Origin: a virus
DNA: 64,000 bases
Virus record (IMG/VR): IMGVR_UViG_3300007734_000755
Location: 50,838-114,837 of that record
Reading direction: 5' to 3' (one strand)
Positions 41,989 to 51,234 of this stretch are shown here, piece after piece. The position numbers were made by a program, and so were the translations under genes. A model generated the notes under the pieces. It saw nothing but the letters and a program-made list of their open reading frames with translations. It did no database searches and was not told the DNA's origin. Every line of letters begins with the position of its first letter. Position 1 is the stretch's first letter.

Positions 41989-43227
41989 TTAACCAACGTA
42001 TATCGGGAGGGGCACCATCTTCATTGTGTCTGCCGTATTCTTTACCATCGCTGCCTGTGTTTCAGCAATCTTGGAATAGGTTAACTCGTCCAAGACTTTT
42101 ATCAACTCATCTCTGAGCGATGTTTTTTCCTTATCTGCCTCTGCTAGAAGAGCTGAGGAATTAAGTGTAATCGTAACACCTGGAGCCGGAATAGCTCCAC
42201 TAAACTTTCCTCGGATCTGGCCCAGCATTTCCTTGCTAAGAGCTAGGGCATATCTTCTAATCCATTGCTTTCCAATGCTGTTAATATTTTGATAGGGAAT
42301 ATTCTCAAACGGTAAGGTATTAAGGTTGTTAATACCAGAAATCTCTCCTGGAGTATCGCCCTCGTCCCATCCATCCGGAACAACATAAAATTTAAAAAAT
42401 ACCTTATGAACATCCGTTACAGCCGGGACTGGGTATAATCTCAGTTTGTTGTTAACGATCTCATAGGAGTGGTGTGAGGTCCTTGTATAGATTGAATCCT
42501 CATACATCATCGCCTGTAACTTATTCTGCCATGTGGGGATAACCTCAAAGGTGGAATCGTCTGTATACATACCGTACGTTGACATATTTCCAATAACATT
42601 CATCCCACCATAGTAAGCGAAGAATCTCCACATAGCCCGAGGAGTTATGTAATATATCTTTGTTATTACGGCTCTCTTGCCGTTTAGCTCTGGATATTGT
42701 GAATCGACAGCTTCCTGGAGATCATAGTCTTGAACGCTGGATGTTAGGTTAACCGAAGCAGAGTAGGTCGTTATATCACCACCAACACTTGTTGATGCCC
42801 CAAACCCCTTTGCGACGTTTCTGGGGAGTTGTGGGAAAAATCTTGGGAACTTCAGGGCGACGTTACTTCCGGACACAGAACCAGAAAGCAAATTGCCTGC
42901 ATTATCAAAGCTTCCGGTAGAGTTACCTAGGAGGCTCGGAAGAGCATTCTTGGCCTGATGGATATTGACAAGATAGGAATATTCTAGACAGGCTTCCTGA
43001 TAGGCTGCAAACACATTCTGGTTTGTTAGTTCTATATCAAGAACATCTCCACCCAATCTCTTGTAGACATAGGAAACCTGCTCTGCTGCCCCAGATAGAA
43101 AGTAGTCGTCGCTTATGTATGTTGTAAAGGGATATGAGGTTACAACCGCAGCATCGGTAGTTGTAGCTATCGAGGACAATCTAACAGTTGTTGTTGTTGA
43201 TATTGGTGTAAGGGTGGGTAGGGCCAT
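41989..43227 (-). CDS. neck protein gp13-like, 412 aa
   Basis: A structural protein with YISDDYFLSGAAEQVSYVYK near the start, a central ITPRAMWRFFAYYGGMNVIG and a C-terminal helix region (KEMLGQIRGKFSGAI, LRDELIKVLDEL). Order and content match neck/head-completion gp13 of T4-like marine phages, which attaches tails to filled heads. A late-type element precedes it, so the neck to gp15 run has its own promoter. Confidence 0.72.
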   Translation of the reverse strand: MALPTLTPISTTTTVRLSSIATTTDAAVVTSYPFTTYISDDYFLSGAAEQVSYVYKRLGGDVLDIELTNQNVFAAYQEACLEYSYLVNIHQAKNALPSLLGNSTGSFDNAGNLLSGSVSGSNVALKFPRFFPQLPRNVAKGFGASTSVGGDITTYSASVNLTSSVQDYDLQEAVDSQYPELNGKRAVITKIYYITPRAMWRFFAYYGGMNVIGNMSTYGMYTDDSTFEVIPTWQNKLQAMMYEDSIYTRTSHHSYEIVNNKLRLYPVPAVTDVHKVFFKFYVVPDGWDEGDTPGEISGINNLNTLPFENIPYQNINSIGKQWIRRYALALSKEMLGQIRGKFSGAIPAPGVTITLNSSALLAEADKEKTSLRDELIKVLDELTYSKIAETQAAMVKNTADTMKMVPLPIYVG

Positions 43228-43246
43228 TTACTATTTCTCCGCACAT

Positions 43247-43254
43247 ATAAATAG
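43247..43254 (-). promoter_or_regulatory. late-promoter-like element 7
   Basis: Coding-strand CTATTTAT lies 20 bases before the gp13-like neck gene, after the lipoprotein gene. Confidence 0.5.
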
Positions 43255-43288
43255 CCTTGTTAATGATAAACGGCAAAATAACACATTG

Positions 43289-45355
43289 CTATATTAGTTT
43301 AGATTTGGCAGTTAGGGTCTTAAGTATTGGTACGACCTTCTTGTCCTTTGTTGTAAATTGAATTTCGACCTGCAATAGATTCCCGATTATATTTATCTTA
43401 GCTAGATTATATGGAAAAATCTCCGGTGGAAAATAAATAGGGTCAGACCAAGAAGCAGTTTCAAGCTCCACCTTTGTGTTTCCGGCTCTTAATCTAAATC
43501 TTAATGCAGTTCCCTCTGGCAAATCTGCCTCTGCCGAGATTGACTGCCACAATTGTTTCGGCTTGTTCGTTGTAATTGGGTTAAGGTTTATACCTCCAAA
43601 GAATACCGTACTATATTGACCCTTGGGAGCCGTGAAGTAGTTAAGGGTGTATCCTGTCATATCTGAATATGTGTAGGGCGATGAACCAACTGAAACCAAT
43701 CCTACCTTCGTCATAGTCTTTGGTTCAATTTTCGCCGTACTTGAGCCGCCCTGATTAACCGCCCACACAAACCCATCATAATCCAGCGCAACACCAACCG
43801 GATTACCAGAACTCGAGACAAACCCCTCGGTCTTTGGTGGATCAAGATTCCCGTTTATTTTTACAATACCTCCAGAACTATCAACCGCAACATAGATATA
43901 TCCATCATTAGAACTTGCAACTCCTCTTCCCCCACCCCATTGCATACTTACAACCTTCCACTTTAATGTCTTTGGATCATAAACAGAAGCGGTATTACCA
44001 GAAGCAACCCAAACTCTCCCGTACTTGTCGATGTTCAACCCATAGGCTCCGGATGGATAGGCTAGAGCCGGAAGGGTACTGGATTTTGTAACAACGCCGG
44101 TTGAGGGATCAACCATAATTAAACTACCACAACCAGCCCCCTGTCCCCAGATAATCCCCTTCTGGTCGATTACAAGACCATATGGTTCACAACCAATATT
44201 TATATCTGTCATCGTTGCCCCGTCATTTTGATTTAGTCTAACGAGAGACTTCGTATTCCAGTAGCCAATCCAAACATTGTTATCCTTATCTACCGCTGCC
44301 CCTCTGGCATAGGTTCCCTTGTTCGGCTGGACAATAAACTTAACGCACTCGTCATTGGGAATCGTATTGCTACCCGTAGAAGTTTCAATAATTCCATTTC
44401 CGTTCTTGTCTATGCACTTTGATGTCTCTGATATAATCTTTGCCACCTTCCCATCTCCTCGACAGGCAACCCACACGTTTCCCTCTAGGTCCACAGATGT
44501 TCTTGATGGGTCCTGACAAACAGTATATCGCCCAACCTCCACGACAGTCTTGCAATCTACCTTTGATACCGTATTCTGCGGAGAGTTGGCGATCCAGATG
44601 AATTTTAGGTTTAATGAAATTTGAGACACATCAAGCGTTACATTACCCTGATCATTTAATCCAAGACCAGTTGAATTCTCGCTATTTAGATTCCAGGGAT
44701 TTGCACCACCAATTGTTTGTTGGTTACAGGTTAAATCACAATTTCCACAGGTAGACTTCACACCCTCGTCTGTCTCTCCATCACAATCATCATCCTTTCC
44801 GTTGCAAGTCTCTGCGGATGGTCCCACGTCACCCTTACAACCCTGCCAGAAGCCATCCACACACGACTGGGTTCCTTTCTTGCAAGCTCCCTTCCCCGCA
44901 GTTGGAGGATCGTATGAATAACATAATGTGGATGGGGTATTACAGATACAACCCACGATGCCTCCCTTAGAGCAATCTGGGCACGTTGTTGTAAAGTTGG
45001 GGTTTGTATCGTCGCAGTCGTTACCGGGTACACAATTAACTCCATACCCATCTCCGTCCTCATCTATACAAACTGCTATAGTCTCTTCAATCTCGGCGGA
45101 ATCCTCGGACACCTCTCCCGTATCCTCCGGTACTTCCTCTGCAACATCAACTCCCAACACCTCTTCTGTTGTATCCTCTGCTACCTCAGCAACAATAGCA
45201 ATATCCACATCTACCACAACATCGACTTGTGAGGAATCCTTTCCAAACATATTCGAGATCACTGTTGTATCAGGCCCATTTTGGCTCTGGATTGTGGGAT
45301 TTGCAACCTGACTTGAACAGGCCACAAGTAAGATAAATATCAATTTTTTAAACAT
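43289..45355 (-). CDS. lipoprotein with MopE-type metal-binding motifs and NHL-like propeller
   Basis: A 688-residue secreted protein. The lipobox LLVACSS follows a short Lys/Phe signal, giving a predicted lipid-anchored N-terminus. Acidic Val/Glu/Asp-rich residues then lead to MopE-type motifs (DEDGDGYG, DCDDTNP, CNGKDDDCDGETDEG) which bind calcium or metal. The larger C-terminal part has NHL/Vgb-like repeats (VDLEGNVWVACRGDGKVAKI, INIGCEPYGLVIDQKGIIWG), suggesting a six-bladed propeller. Such proteins are typical of Myxococcota and related bacteria. It is bounded by a terminator upstream and the neck genes downstream and looks like cargo displayed on the host surface or virion. Confidence 0.85.
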   Translation of the reverse strand: MFKKLIFILLVACSSQVANPTIQSQNGPDTTVISNMFGKDSSQVDVVVDVDIAIVAEVAEDTTEEVLGVDVAEEVPEDTGEVSEDSAEIEETIAVCIDEDGDGYGVNCVPGNDCDDTNPNFTTTCPDCSKGGIVGCICNTPSTLCYSYDPPTAGKGACKKGTQSCVDGFWQGCKGDVGPSAETCNGKDDDCDGETDEGVKSTCGNCDLTCNQQTIGGANPWNLNSENSTGLGLNDQGNVTLDVSQISLNLKFIWIANSPQNTVSKVDCKTVVEVGRYTVCQDPSRTSVDLEGNVWVACRGDGKVAKIISETSKCIDKNGNGIIETSTGSNTIPNDECVKFIVQPNKGTYARGAAVDKDNNVWIGYWNTKSLVRLNQNDGATMTDINIGCEPYGLVIDQKGIIWGQGAGCGSLIMVDPSTGVVTKSSTLPALAYPSGAYGLNIDKYGRVWVASGNTASVYDPKTLKWKVVSMQWGGGRGVASSNDGYIYVAVDSSGGIVKINGNLDPPKTEGFVSSSGNPVGVALDYDGFVWAVNQGGSSTAKIEPKTMTKVGLVSVGSSPYTYSDMTGYTLNYFTAPKGQYSTVFFGGINLNPITTNKPKQLWQSISAEADLPEGTALRFRLRAGNTKVELETASWSDPIYFPPEIFPYNLAKINIIGNLLQVEIQFTTKDKKVVPILKTLTAKSKLI

Positions 45356-45388
45356 AGTAGTTCTCCGTCTAAGTAACTACTATACCAC

Positions 45389-45438
45389 AAATAGAAACCC
45401 CCTGGTAAAATTTCTTCTAACAAGGGGCTTCTATTTTT
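45389..45438 (-). terminator. hairpin terminator before the lipoprotein gene
   Basis: Arms AAATAGAAGCCCC and GGGGTTTCTATTT pair over 13 bases with one G-U pair and about a 21-base loop. The 3' arm is U-rich and runs on into TTTG. It isolates the lipoprotein gene from the leader-bearing gene upstream. Confidence 0.7.
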
Positions 45439-45451
45439 ATCGGTTGTTTAA

Positions 45452-45886
45452 TTATACTTCCTGTTCATATTGCGCTACTACGTCTTCTATTTCTGATTTA
45501 GAATTTCTGACAAGAAGAATACACGCATACTCGTTATCCGCCCCGAGTTCAGCATTATCAAAGGGATGCACAGCGCAATAAAGATGTACTTTATTACCGG
45601 TTGAATTCTTTGCCGCTCTCCTTACAATGTCGCCGCCAGATTCGTCATAAATCTGTTGGAGCGAGGTCTCTGGATCTGATACGGTTAAACCTAGTAATTT
45701 CACAAATTGTCTTGGTGTATATATTTTATCGTCATAATCTATTCCTAATGGAATTTTAGATTCATCTTCGTCGTCTTCTGAGTTGTCCTCTGGCTCGTCC
45801 TCAAAGCTCTCAAAGTCGCTTTGTTCTCTTAATATCTTTTTTATTTCCCGAAGGACCATTTTCTTTAAAATCAAACCATTATTCAT
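45452..45886 (-). CDS. acidic protein with N-terminal LRE leader, 144 aa
   Basis: Residues 1-21 (MNNGLILKKM then VLREIKKILRE) form the shared leader with a likely cleavage after Glu21. A run of Asp/Glu residues follows, then a folded part (YTPRQFVKLLGLTV, DNEYACILLVRNSKS). It lies directly after the capsid gene and before the lipoprotein gene, between two terminators, so it is a separately terminated transcript. An internal/packaged protein is likely. AGGAG eight bases upstream fixes the first ATG. Confidence 0.7.
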   Translation of the reverse strand: MNNGLILKKMVLREIKKILREQSDFESFEDEPEDNSEDDEDESKIPLGIDYDDKIYTPRQFVKLLGLTVSDPETSLQQIYDESGGDIVRRAAKNSTGNKVHLYCAVHPFDNAELGADNEYACILLVRNSKSEIEDVVAQYEQEV

Positions 45887-45924
45887 ATCGGATTCTCCTG
45901 TGTTATAATTAGTATATCAAATAC

Positions 45925-45964
45925 GCAAAGACCCTCGTTGAATCTCTCCAACGAGGGTCTTTGC
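45925..45964 (-). terminator. strong terminator hairpin after the capsid gene
   Basis: A perfect 16-base stem (GCAAAGACCCTCGTTG / CAACGAGGGTCTTTGC) with an 8-base loop, just after the major capsid stop. It probably sets the end of the capsid mRNA, although the trailing T-tract is weak. Confidence 0.75.
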
Positions 45965-45983
45965 TTAACTATTCTCTAGCTGT

Positions 45984-47768
45984 TTAGCCGATTAGGTCTT
46001 GTACAACTACTAGGCCGAAAAAGTCTGGGCGTACCATTTTCTTCGCGTATCTTGTCATTAGACCCTTTCTTGGAACGAAATCTTCAGTTCCAAAGATGGT
46101 TGGGGTGATCATCAGCGGGACGTATGGAGCGTAGACATAGCCACTCTCTAGGAACGCCTTGCCTCTACGACCAACTAGGATTAGATTTCTTGGGAAGTAT
46201 GGATCAACATACACATCCCATTTCTTGCTAATCGAGCCAGCCTTAACCGCACCAATTGAACCACCCTTGACGTCTTCCATCGAGATATCAGCTCTGAAGC
46301 CAGAGGTGAATTCTAGAATGTTCGCAACTTCTGGAGAGGTTACGAGGAAGTTTGCACCACCACGAAGAGTCTTTCTGTGAATCTGAGCAGACACATCGTT
46401 GATTGTCTCAACAAGGGTCTCGTACCACATGCTAACATTTCCGGTGAAGTCAGGAGGGGCACCAACAGAGGTTACGGCAGCGCCGGTGTCTCTATTGAGG
46501 AACTTACCTGGTCTACGGCTCCAGTATTTAGTTGCTGCTGTCGCACCCTTGACTAGATCGTTGAGGATTTCCTGATCGATTTCTAGAGCAACATGCTCAG
46601 AAAGGATACTGGTTAGCTCAACTTCTGCATCGAGGTTGTGATAGGCATTTAGGTCCTGGCCGAGTTCCGGTGACCACTTAGCCTTGAGCTTCTTGGTTTG
46701 TGCCGTAACTGCAATGCTGTCAACCTTGATGTCCAATTCTGGAATTGAGGCATTACCATCAGAGTTAATGAGGTTGCCCTGTGAACCACCAGCCGCTCCT
46801 TCGTCAAACAGAGTTGTAGCGACTACTGATCCAAGCGCCCCACCGTTCGCCCAAACATCTCTAATGATCCACGAAGCTTTATCGGCAGGGACCTTTACGG
46901 TTCCCGCTGCGGAGCCAAGATCATCATTCGCCGTTTTAGACAAGACAACGATATATTTCGTAGAGTCCGCTGGATCAATCTGTGTTAGTCTTCTAACTGT
47001 TGAGACAGTTTTGGTTGTGAGAACAGTCCCAGAGACCTGGATAACATTCAGTCCAATAAGATTGTTTGTATCAAAGTTCGTGAAATCGGCAGCAGTAAAT
47101 GTCATAGCTGCGTAATAGTTTGTACTATCGCTTAGTACATCAAGATCGTACTTTATGACTGCTAGAGCGCCTTCCTCTGTCAGTTCAGTTCCTTTCTTTT
47201 GGCCATCAAGTTGAGTTATGGTGAACCCCTTAAAAGAAGTTACTTCTGTAATAGCAGTGCTGACTGCCGTTGAAGAAGCGGAAGGACTAGAAAACCCATT
47301 GTTTAGGGCGTAAAAGCTATTTTCCGCGTTAATTCCAGTTAGGCTTACACCACCAGTAATCTCGTGGGCTACCTTACCACCACCATAGATAGATGAGCCA
47401 GCGACAGCGTTTCCGACTGTTGAGCTCCCATTATAGGTAAAGTCCATGAAGAAGATAAGGCCAGATGGAAGGCTCATTGGTTGAACTGCAACCAACTCAT
47501 TTGCAATGAGTCCACCAAACACTCTTCTAACAATTGGGAATGCTACAGCGGCAAAGCCCTCAACGTCACCAGCGGACATTGTGGAAGCCTCACGCAATAG
47601 TTCCTTTGCCTGATTCTCTAGAAGACGAGCCATTGTCGTCTTATTTTGTTCTCTATCGATTCCTTCAAGTAGACCTGTCTTTTCCCATTTCTTTGAGAGA
47701 GCAGCGCCTTCACGAAGGAGATTTCTTTCTACAATATTTTCTGTTAATCTTTCAACTATACTTGCCAT
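45984..47768 (-). CDS. 23: major capsid protein gp23-like
   Basis: A 594-residue HK97-fold capsid protein. The N-terminal segment ends in a likely prohead-protease site LLRE at 57-60, directly before ASTMSAGD, and is matched by a second LLRE at 17-20. VEGFAAVAFPIVRRVFGGL and LELDVEL-type regions, GLIFFMDFTY and a C-terminal SKKWDVYVDPYFPRNLILVG are typical of gp23. It is about 70 residues longer than T4 gp23, with a probable insertion around 140-310. It follows the scaffold gene. Confidence 0.93.
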   Translation of the reverse strand: MASIVERLTENIVERNLLREGAALSKKWEKTGLLEGIDREQNKTTMARLLENQAKELLREASTMSAGDVEGFAAVAFPIVRRVFGGLIANELVAVQPMSLPSGLIFFMDFTYNGSSTVGNAVAGSSIYGGGKVAHEITGGVSLTGINAENSFYALNNGFSSPSASSTAVSTAITEVTSFKGFTITQLDGQKKGTELTEEGALAVIKYDLDVLSDSTNYYAAMTFTAADFTNFDTNNLIGLNVIQVSGTVLTTKTVSTVRRLTQIDPADSTKYIVVLSKTANDDLGSAAGTVKVPADKASWIIRDVWANGGALGSVVATTLFDEGAAGGSQGNLINSDGNASIPELDIKVDSIAVTAQTKKLKAKWSPELGQDLNAYHNLDAEVELTSILSEHVALEIDQEILNDLVKGATAATKYWSRRPGKFLNRDTGAAVTSVGAPPDFTGNVSMWYETLVETINDVSAQIHRKTLRGGANFLVTSPEVANILEFTSGFRADISMEDVKGGSIGAVKAGSISKKWDVYVDPYFPRNLILVGRRGKAFLESGYVYAPYVPLMITPTIFGTEDFVPRKGLMTRYAKKMVRPDFFGLVVVQDLIG

Positions 47769-47806
47769 AATGTTTTATCTCCTTTGATAAAAGTTAAATG
47801 GAATAT

Positions 47807-49534
47807 TTAAATTCCCGCTAATCGTTTCATACGTTCAGCAAAATCATCCTTCGGTTTGTCTTCCGCTCGGGAAGCTCTTAGAAGGATTGAAGAAGAACGT
47901 CTTTCAACTGCCTCGCTCAATGATTTGGGTCCACTGTTACTTGTTGCGTCCCGCATTGTGCTCTGTAATGTCTCGTAAAGCAATTTTACTTCTTCTGTCG
48001 TCTTAGCACCATTGATGGACTCTACAATCTTGTTTTTCTGTCGCTCATTTAGGGAGCCGTCCATTAATGCCTTATTTATATATAGTAATCTATGATTCAA
48101 AAACCTCGATTCGTTAACATTTTTTTCATATCTAGAAATCTTCGTTAATAATCTTTGATTTTCCTTGGTTACATTTTCTATGAGAGCAATTGACTCTCCG
48201 AGTCCAGCCTTGAGTTTCTTGTTTGTTTCCTCAAGAGTTTCAACTTCCTGTTCCATTTCCTGGATTTCTGCCTGTAGATTCGCAAGTTCTACGTCGTGTT
48301 CTGCTTCCTCTGGGTTTACACCAGTCCACTTAGAACGAGGTCCAGATCTCTTCCAATCAAGCTTAATGGTTTCATCAATCTTGTCCTTGGAAGCAGCTGG
48401 GGCCTTCTTATCGGCGGAGGGCTTCTTTGTCTTGTTGTCTAGTTCCTTCACCATATCAATAATATACTTAAGTTCAGCTCCAAGTCCAGGATGTTTCTTC
48501 TCAACCTTGCCCTGCATGTTTATTAATTTCTGCATAACAACCGCAAGAGACTGTTTCTTGGCAGCTTCGTTGAGTTCATCCTCTTGTAGGATATCATCGT
48601 CGTCAAAATCTTCCTCGTCATCATCTATATCATCAAAATCATCGTCCGAATCAAAGTCATCATCCTCAACGCTGGTCTCATCTCCCAGGTCGGTGCCGTC
48701 CTTGACTGGTTCTGAATCGAAGTCTATTTCAAAATTTTCTTCGCCTTCTGAGTCTTCTTCCTCACCAAAATCGTCGTCCATGCCGTCGTCCAACTCTTCA
48801 TCAGAGTCGAAATCGTCGTCTAGGTCTTCCTCTTCCTCGTCAACTCCAACAACTTTGTCTCCTCTATATTCATCTAGCCCCTCAATAGAATCGTCATCGT
48901 CGTCATACCCCTCAAGGTCCGGGCACGCACAACTTTCAACATCATTGCCACACTCCTCGCAGAACTCGTCCTCTCCAGCAAGATCCGTATCTTCCTTGCC
49001 GTATGGAAAATCATCGCTACCAATCTCTTCCCATTCATCATCGTCTGATGCCCGGTTGTTTTCCTTAAGTCTTGGTCTCTTCATTAATTGTCTCAACTCC
49101 TGAAGCGCCATCTGATCAACAGATTCCTTCTTGTTGTTTTCAAATCCAAACTCCGAGAGAGAATCTAGGTCTATTTCCACAACTCCAGTTGGATATGCCT
49201 TATCATCAATAATTTCTCCGTCCTTAAAGGCATATTGTAGTTTCCCGAATAAATCCGACTTTGCATCCGAATCATCCTTGGCCTTCTCTGGATCTACAGG
49301 CTGCGCAGATGCAGTAGCGCCAGTTGCAGCCATTGGCATGGCCGGAGGCATCGCAGGAGCTGATGGATCTACAGGAGGAGCTGTTGGCGGTACTTCCGTT
49401 TGTTCTAGGAGTCTTTCTATTTCTCCCTCAAACTCCGCTGAATATTTCTCAACAATAGCTTGCTGAGCATTTCTTACAGCAGCTTCCTTCAGTTCCTTAG
49501 CGTCTAATATCGCCTGTTCTAACAATGAACTCAT
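47807..49534 (-). CDS. 22: prohead core scaffold protein gp22-like
   Basis: A 575-residue acidic protein. The first 60 residues are helical, then a Pro/Ala-rich stretch (VPPTAPPVDPSAP), then very long runs of Asp/Glu (residues about 170-330), and a coiled-coil end (LQAEIQEMEQEVETLEETNK). This is the plan of T4 scaffolding core proteins, which are chopped up by the prohead protease and leave the head. An open frame on the other strand at 48.2-49.1 kb is a shadow of the Asp/Glu runs. Confidence 0.85.
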   Translation of the reverse strand: MSSLLEQAILDAKELKEAAVRNAQQAIVEKYSAEFEGEIERLLEQTEVPPTAPPVDPSAPAMPPAMPMAATGATASAQPVDPEKAKDDSDAKSDLFGKLQYAFKDGEIIDDKAYPTGVVEIDLDSLSEFGFENNKKESVDQMALQELRQLMKRPRLKENNRASDDDEWEEIGSDDFPYGKEDTDLAGEDEFCEECGNDVESCACPDLEGYDDDDDSIEGLDEYRGDKVVGVDEEEEDLDDDFDSDEELDDGMDDDFGEEEDSEGEENFEIDFDSEPVKDGTDLGDETSVEDDDFDSDDDFDDIDDDEEDFDDDDILQEDELNEAAKKQSLAVVMQKLINMQGKVEKKHPGLGAELKYIIDMVKELDNKTKKPSADKKAPAASKDKIDETIKLDWKRSGPRSKWTGVNPEEAEHDVELANLQAEIQEMEQEVETLEETNKKLKAGLGESIALIENVTKENQRLLTKISRYEKNVNESRFLNHRLLYINKALMDGSLNERQKNKIVESINGAKTTEEVKLLYETLQSTMRDATSNSGPKSLSEAVERRSSSILLRASRAEDKPKDDFAERMKRLAGI

Positions 49535-49555
49535 ATTTTTATCTCCGTTTAATAA

Positions 49556-49978
49556 TTATCCAACCCCAGATGATCCTGACCAGTTATTCCCAGTCGCAGA
49601 ACCCAACGGAGGCACCCCTCTTGGAATTGGAGTAAGCCCTGCAATTATAGAGGCAGAACTCTGGGCAGACGTGTCTGAAATTAGGTATAGGTCCTCTATC
49701 CTCCAATCTCCGGTATATGATGACCCTGATGAAACAACAAAATAGTTTGATGCAGAGCCAGAAACCCCCTTCGCACTGAACCCTACTCGGAATGGTACAG
49801 ATGATCCCACGTTTGCAATCGTTACAAACTTAGCAACATATGGGAATTGTATACACAGTGGAGTGGCAGATCCCGATGGGACTGTTATGGAAGCAGAGGC
49901 ATACGGAATTCCGCTCATTTGATATGAGCCTACCGACCCCAGGCCAGCATTGGGCCACTGCATTGTCTCGTTCGCCAT
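49556..49978 (-). CDS. small beta-rich head decoration-type protein, 140 aa
   Basis: A Gly/Ser-rich protein beginning MANETMQWPNAGLGSVGSYQ and ending ATGNNWSGSSGVG. I recall proteins of this pattern next to capsid genes in marine T4-like phages, where they are described as structural. It sits between bS21 and the scaffold gene. A decoration or fibre role is likely but not proven. Confidence 0.7.
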   Translation of the reverse strand: MANETMQWPNAGLGSVGSYQMSGIPYASASITVPSGSATPLCIQFPYVAKFVTIANVGSSVPFRVGFSAKGVSGSASNYFVVSSGSSYTGDWRIEDLYLISDTSAQSSASIIAGLTPIPRGVPPLGSATGNNWSGSSGVG

Positions 49979-49998
49979 GTTCTATCTCCTGATCTCTA

Positions 49999-50262
49999 TT
50001 AATTAGATCGTGATTTCTTGTTTTTCTGTCTTTCTGTCGTATTATCTATCGACTCTCTTTCGGCTCTTAATTTTTGAAGAACTTTCTTCCGTCTGTGTCT
50101 TGCCTTAACCTTCTTTACCGAGGGTGGCTCGTAGAACTCTCTGTTCTTAACCTCCTCAACGATTCTTTCTTTCTTAACCTTGTTAAGAAATCTCTTAATA
50201 AGCTTCTCTGGATGTTCCCACTGCTTCGCCCTAACTTCTACGTTAAAATTTTTATTTGCCAT
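49999..50262 (-). CDS. rpsU: ribosomal protein bS21 homologue
   Basis: An 87-residue protein. NFNVEVRAKQWEHPEKLIKR and NREFYEPPSVKKVKAR match bS21 (REFYEKPTxxRKR), with a Lys/Arg-rich helical tail longer than usual. bS21 sits near the anti-Shine-Dalgarno end of 16S rRNA, so a phage copy may bias initiation to phage mRNA. Phage bS21 genes are known in large and environmental phages. The ATG at 50262 has AGAGGA at good spacing; the GTG at 50265 is a less likely alternative. It lies between head genes. Confidence 0.82.
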   Translation of the reverse strand: MANKNFNVEVRAKQWEHPEKLIKRFLNKVKKERIVEEVKNREFYEPPSVKKVKARHRRKKVLQKLRAERESIDNTTERQKNKKSRSN

Positions 50263-50272
50263 CACTTCCTCT

Positions 50273-50638
50273 TTAAAACTTTTTCATTCCAGGAATCCTG
50301 GAAAGTATTGATAAATCTATACCCGGGTCGCCTTCCTCTTCCGAGGAAGCGTTAGATACGTCTGATATTGGAGTAATATTCTCAAAAATATTTGAATAAG
50401 CTCCATTGCCGATCGCATCCGCAAGCATCTTTCTCTTGTCGCTTATCGGAGTTGTCTTTTGTCTTGATTGAGACAAGACTCTATTTGTTGGCTGTCTATT
50501 CTCTGATACAACAGCCTTTTGTTGTCCTCTTAGAACTTCCCCAATTAGATTAGAAAGAAGTCCCTCCTCTAGGAGCATTTCGCTAAGACACTCCTTCACA
50601 ATTGGCTTCATTAGTTTCTTCATTTCTATCTTTGTCAT
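50273..50638 (-). CDS. prohead core-associated hypothetical protein, 121 aa
   Basis: A protein with a helical N-terminus (MTKIEMKKLMKPIVKECLSE, then MLLEEGLLSNLIGEVLRG) and a Ser/Asn-rich low-complexity C-terminal half. The start resembles N-termini I associate with prohead-core genes of marine T4-like phages and is also like the leader helix elsewhere in this window. It lies directly after the protease gene, with TAATG overlap. Confidence 0.65.
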   Translation of the reverse strand: MTKIEMKKLMKPIVKECLSEMLLEEGLLSNLIGEVLRGQQKAVVSENRQPTNRVLSQSRQKTTPISDKRKMLADAIGNGAYSNIFENITPISDVSNASSEEEGDPGIDLSILSRIPGMKKF

Positions 50639-51234
50639 TAATCGCTCTCTAATAGAATATCATTCAATGCCCGATAAATTTTGTCAGCCTTTGTAAAAAT
50701 GTTTGGATCCTTATGTTCCTTAAAGAGGAAGGCTCCCGTTGTTGACGGCTCTGATACAAGATCAAAACAAATTAGTTGGAAGTCGTCTTGAACTACGGTT
50801 TCTCCACCCTGCTCCTTGGTGGAACCAAGACCTCGTGATGAAACTCCCAATTTAACTCCACCCCTAATAAGATCCTTTGCAATCTTTCCAGAGGGAGTAT
50901 CCAAGATTCTTAACTTTCCAATAACCTCATCGTTTTTCATTTCAATGAAGGAAACTAGATGAGAAGCGTTTTTTAACTCAATAACGCTAGAATCTGGGTG
51001 GTCCAGTTCTCCCAATGCTCTTTTCTCGGAAACAAGCTTTCTATAATTTTCTACTTCTCGTTGTAGGATCTTCTTGGGATATATTCTACCATTACCGTTC
51101 TTTGTATCGGCCTTCTGGAGCCTTCCGGCAAGGATAAGTTCCTGTCCAGAGGCATTCAGAGATCTTTCCTCCTCTGTTAATAGAGTTGAATCGTTTTCTA
51201 ATTCTAGGAATTCTGTTAGGATATATTTATTCAT
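50638..51234 (-). CDS. 21: prohead maturation protease gp21-like
   Basis: A 198-residue protease of the herpes/T4 prohead family. AGRLQKADTKNGNGRIYP and the ELDHPD motif (His) appear early, then SSRGLGS with the nucleophile Ser and the FDLVSEPS segment. It cuts scaffold, capsid and packaged proteins after Glu in L-x-E sites, the same pattern seen in the leaders of other genes here. It lies between the 65-residue gene and the bS21 block. Confidence 0.92.
   Translation of the reverse strand: MNKYILTEFLELENDSTLLTEEERSLNASGQELILAGRLQKADTKNGNGRIYPKKILQREVENYRKLVSEKRALGELDHPDSSVIELKNASHLVSFIEMKNDEVIGKLRILDTPSGKIAKDLIRGGVKLGVSSRGLGSTKEQGGETVVQDDFQLICFDLVSEPSTTGAFLFKEHKDPNIFTKADKIYRALNDILLESD

Noticed and set aside
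48165-49103. Long Ser-rich open frame on the plus strand
   Set aside because: It is the antisense shadow of the Asp/Glu-rich scaffold gene. GAT/GAA codons read backwards give Ser-rich frames, and it has no ribosome site and runs against all other genes.
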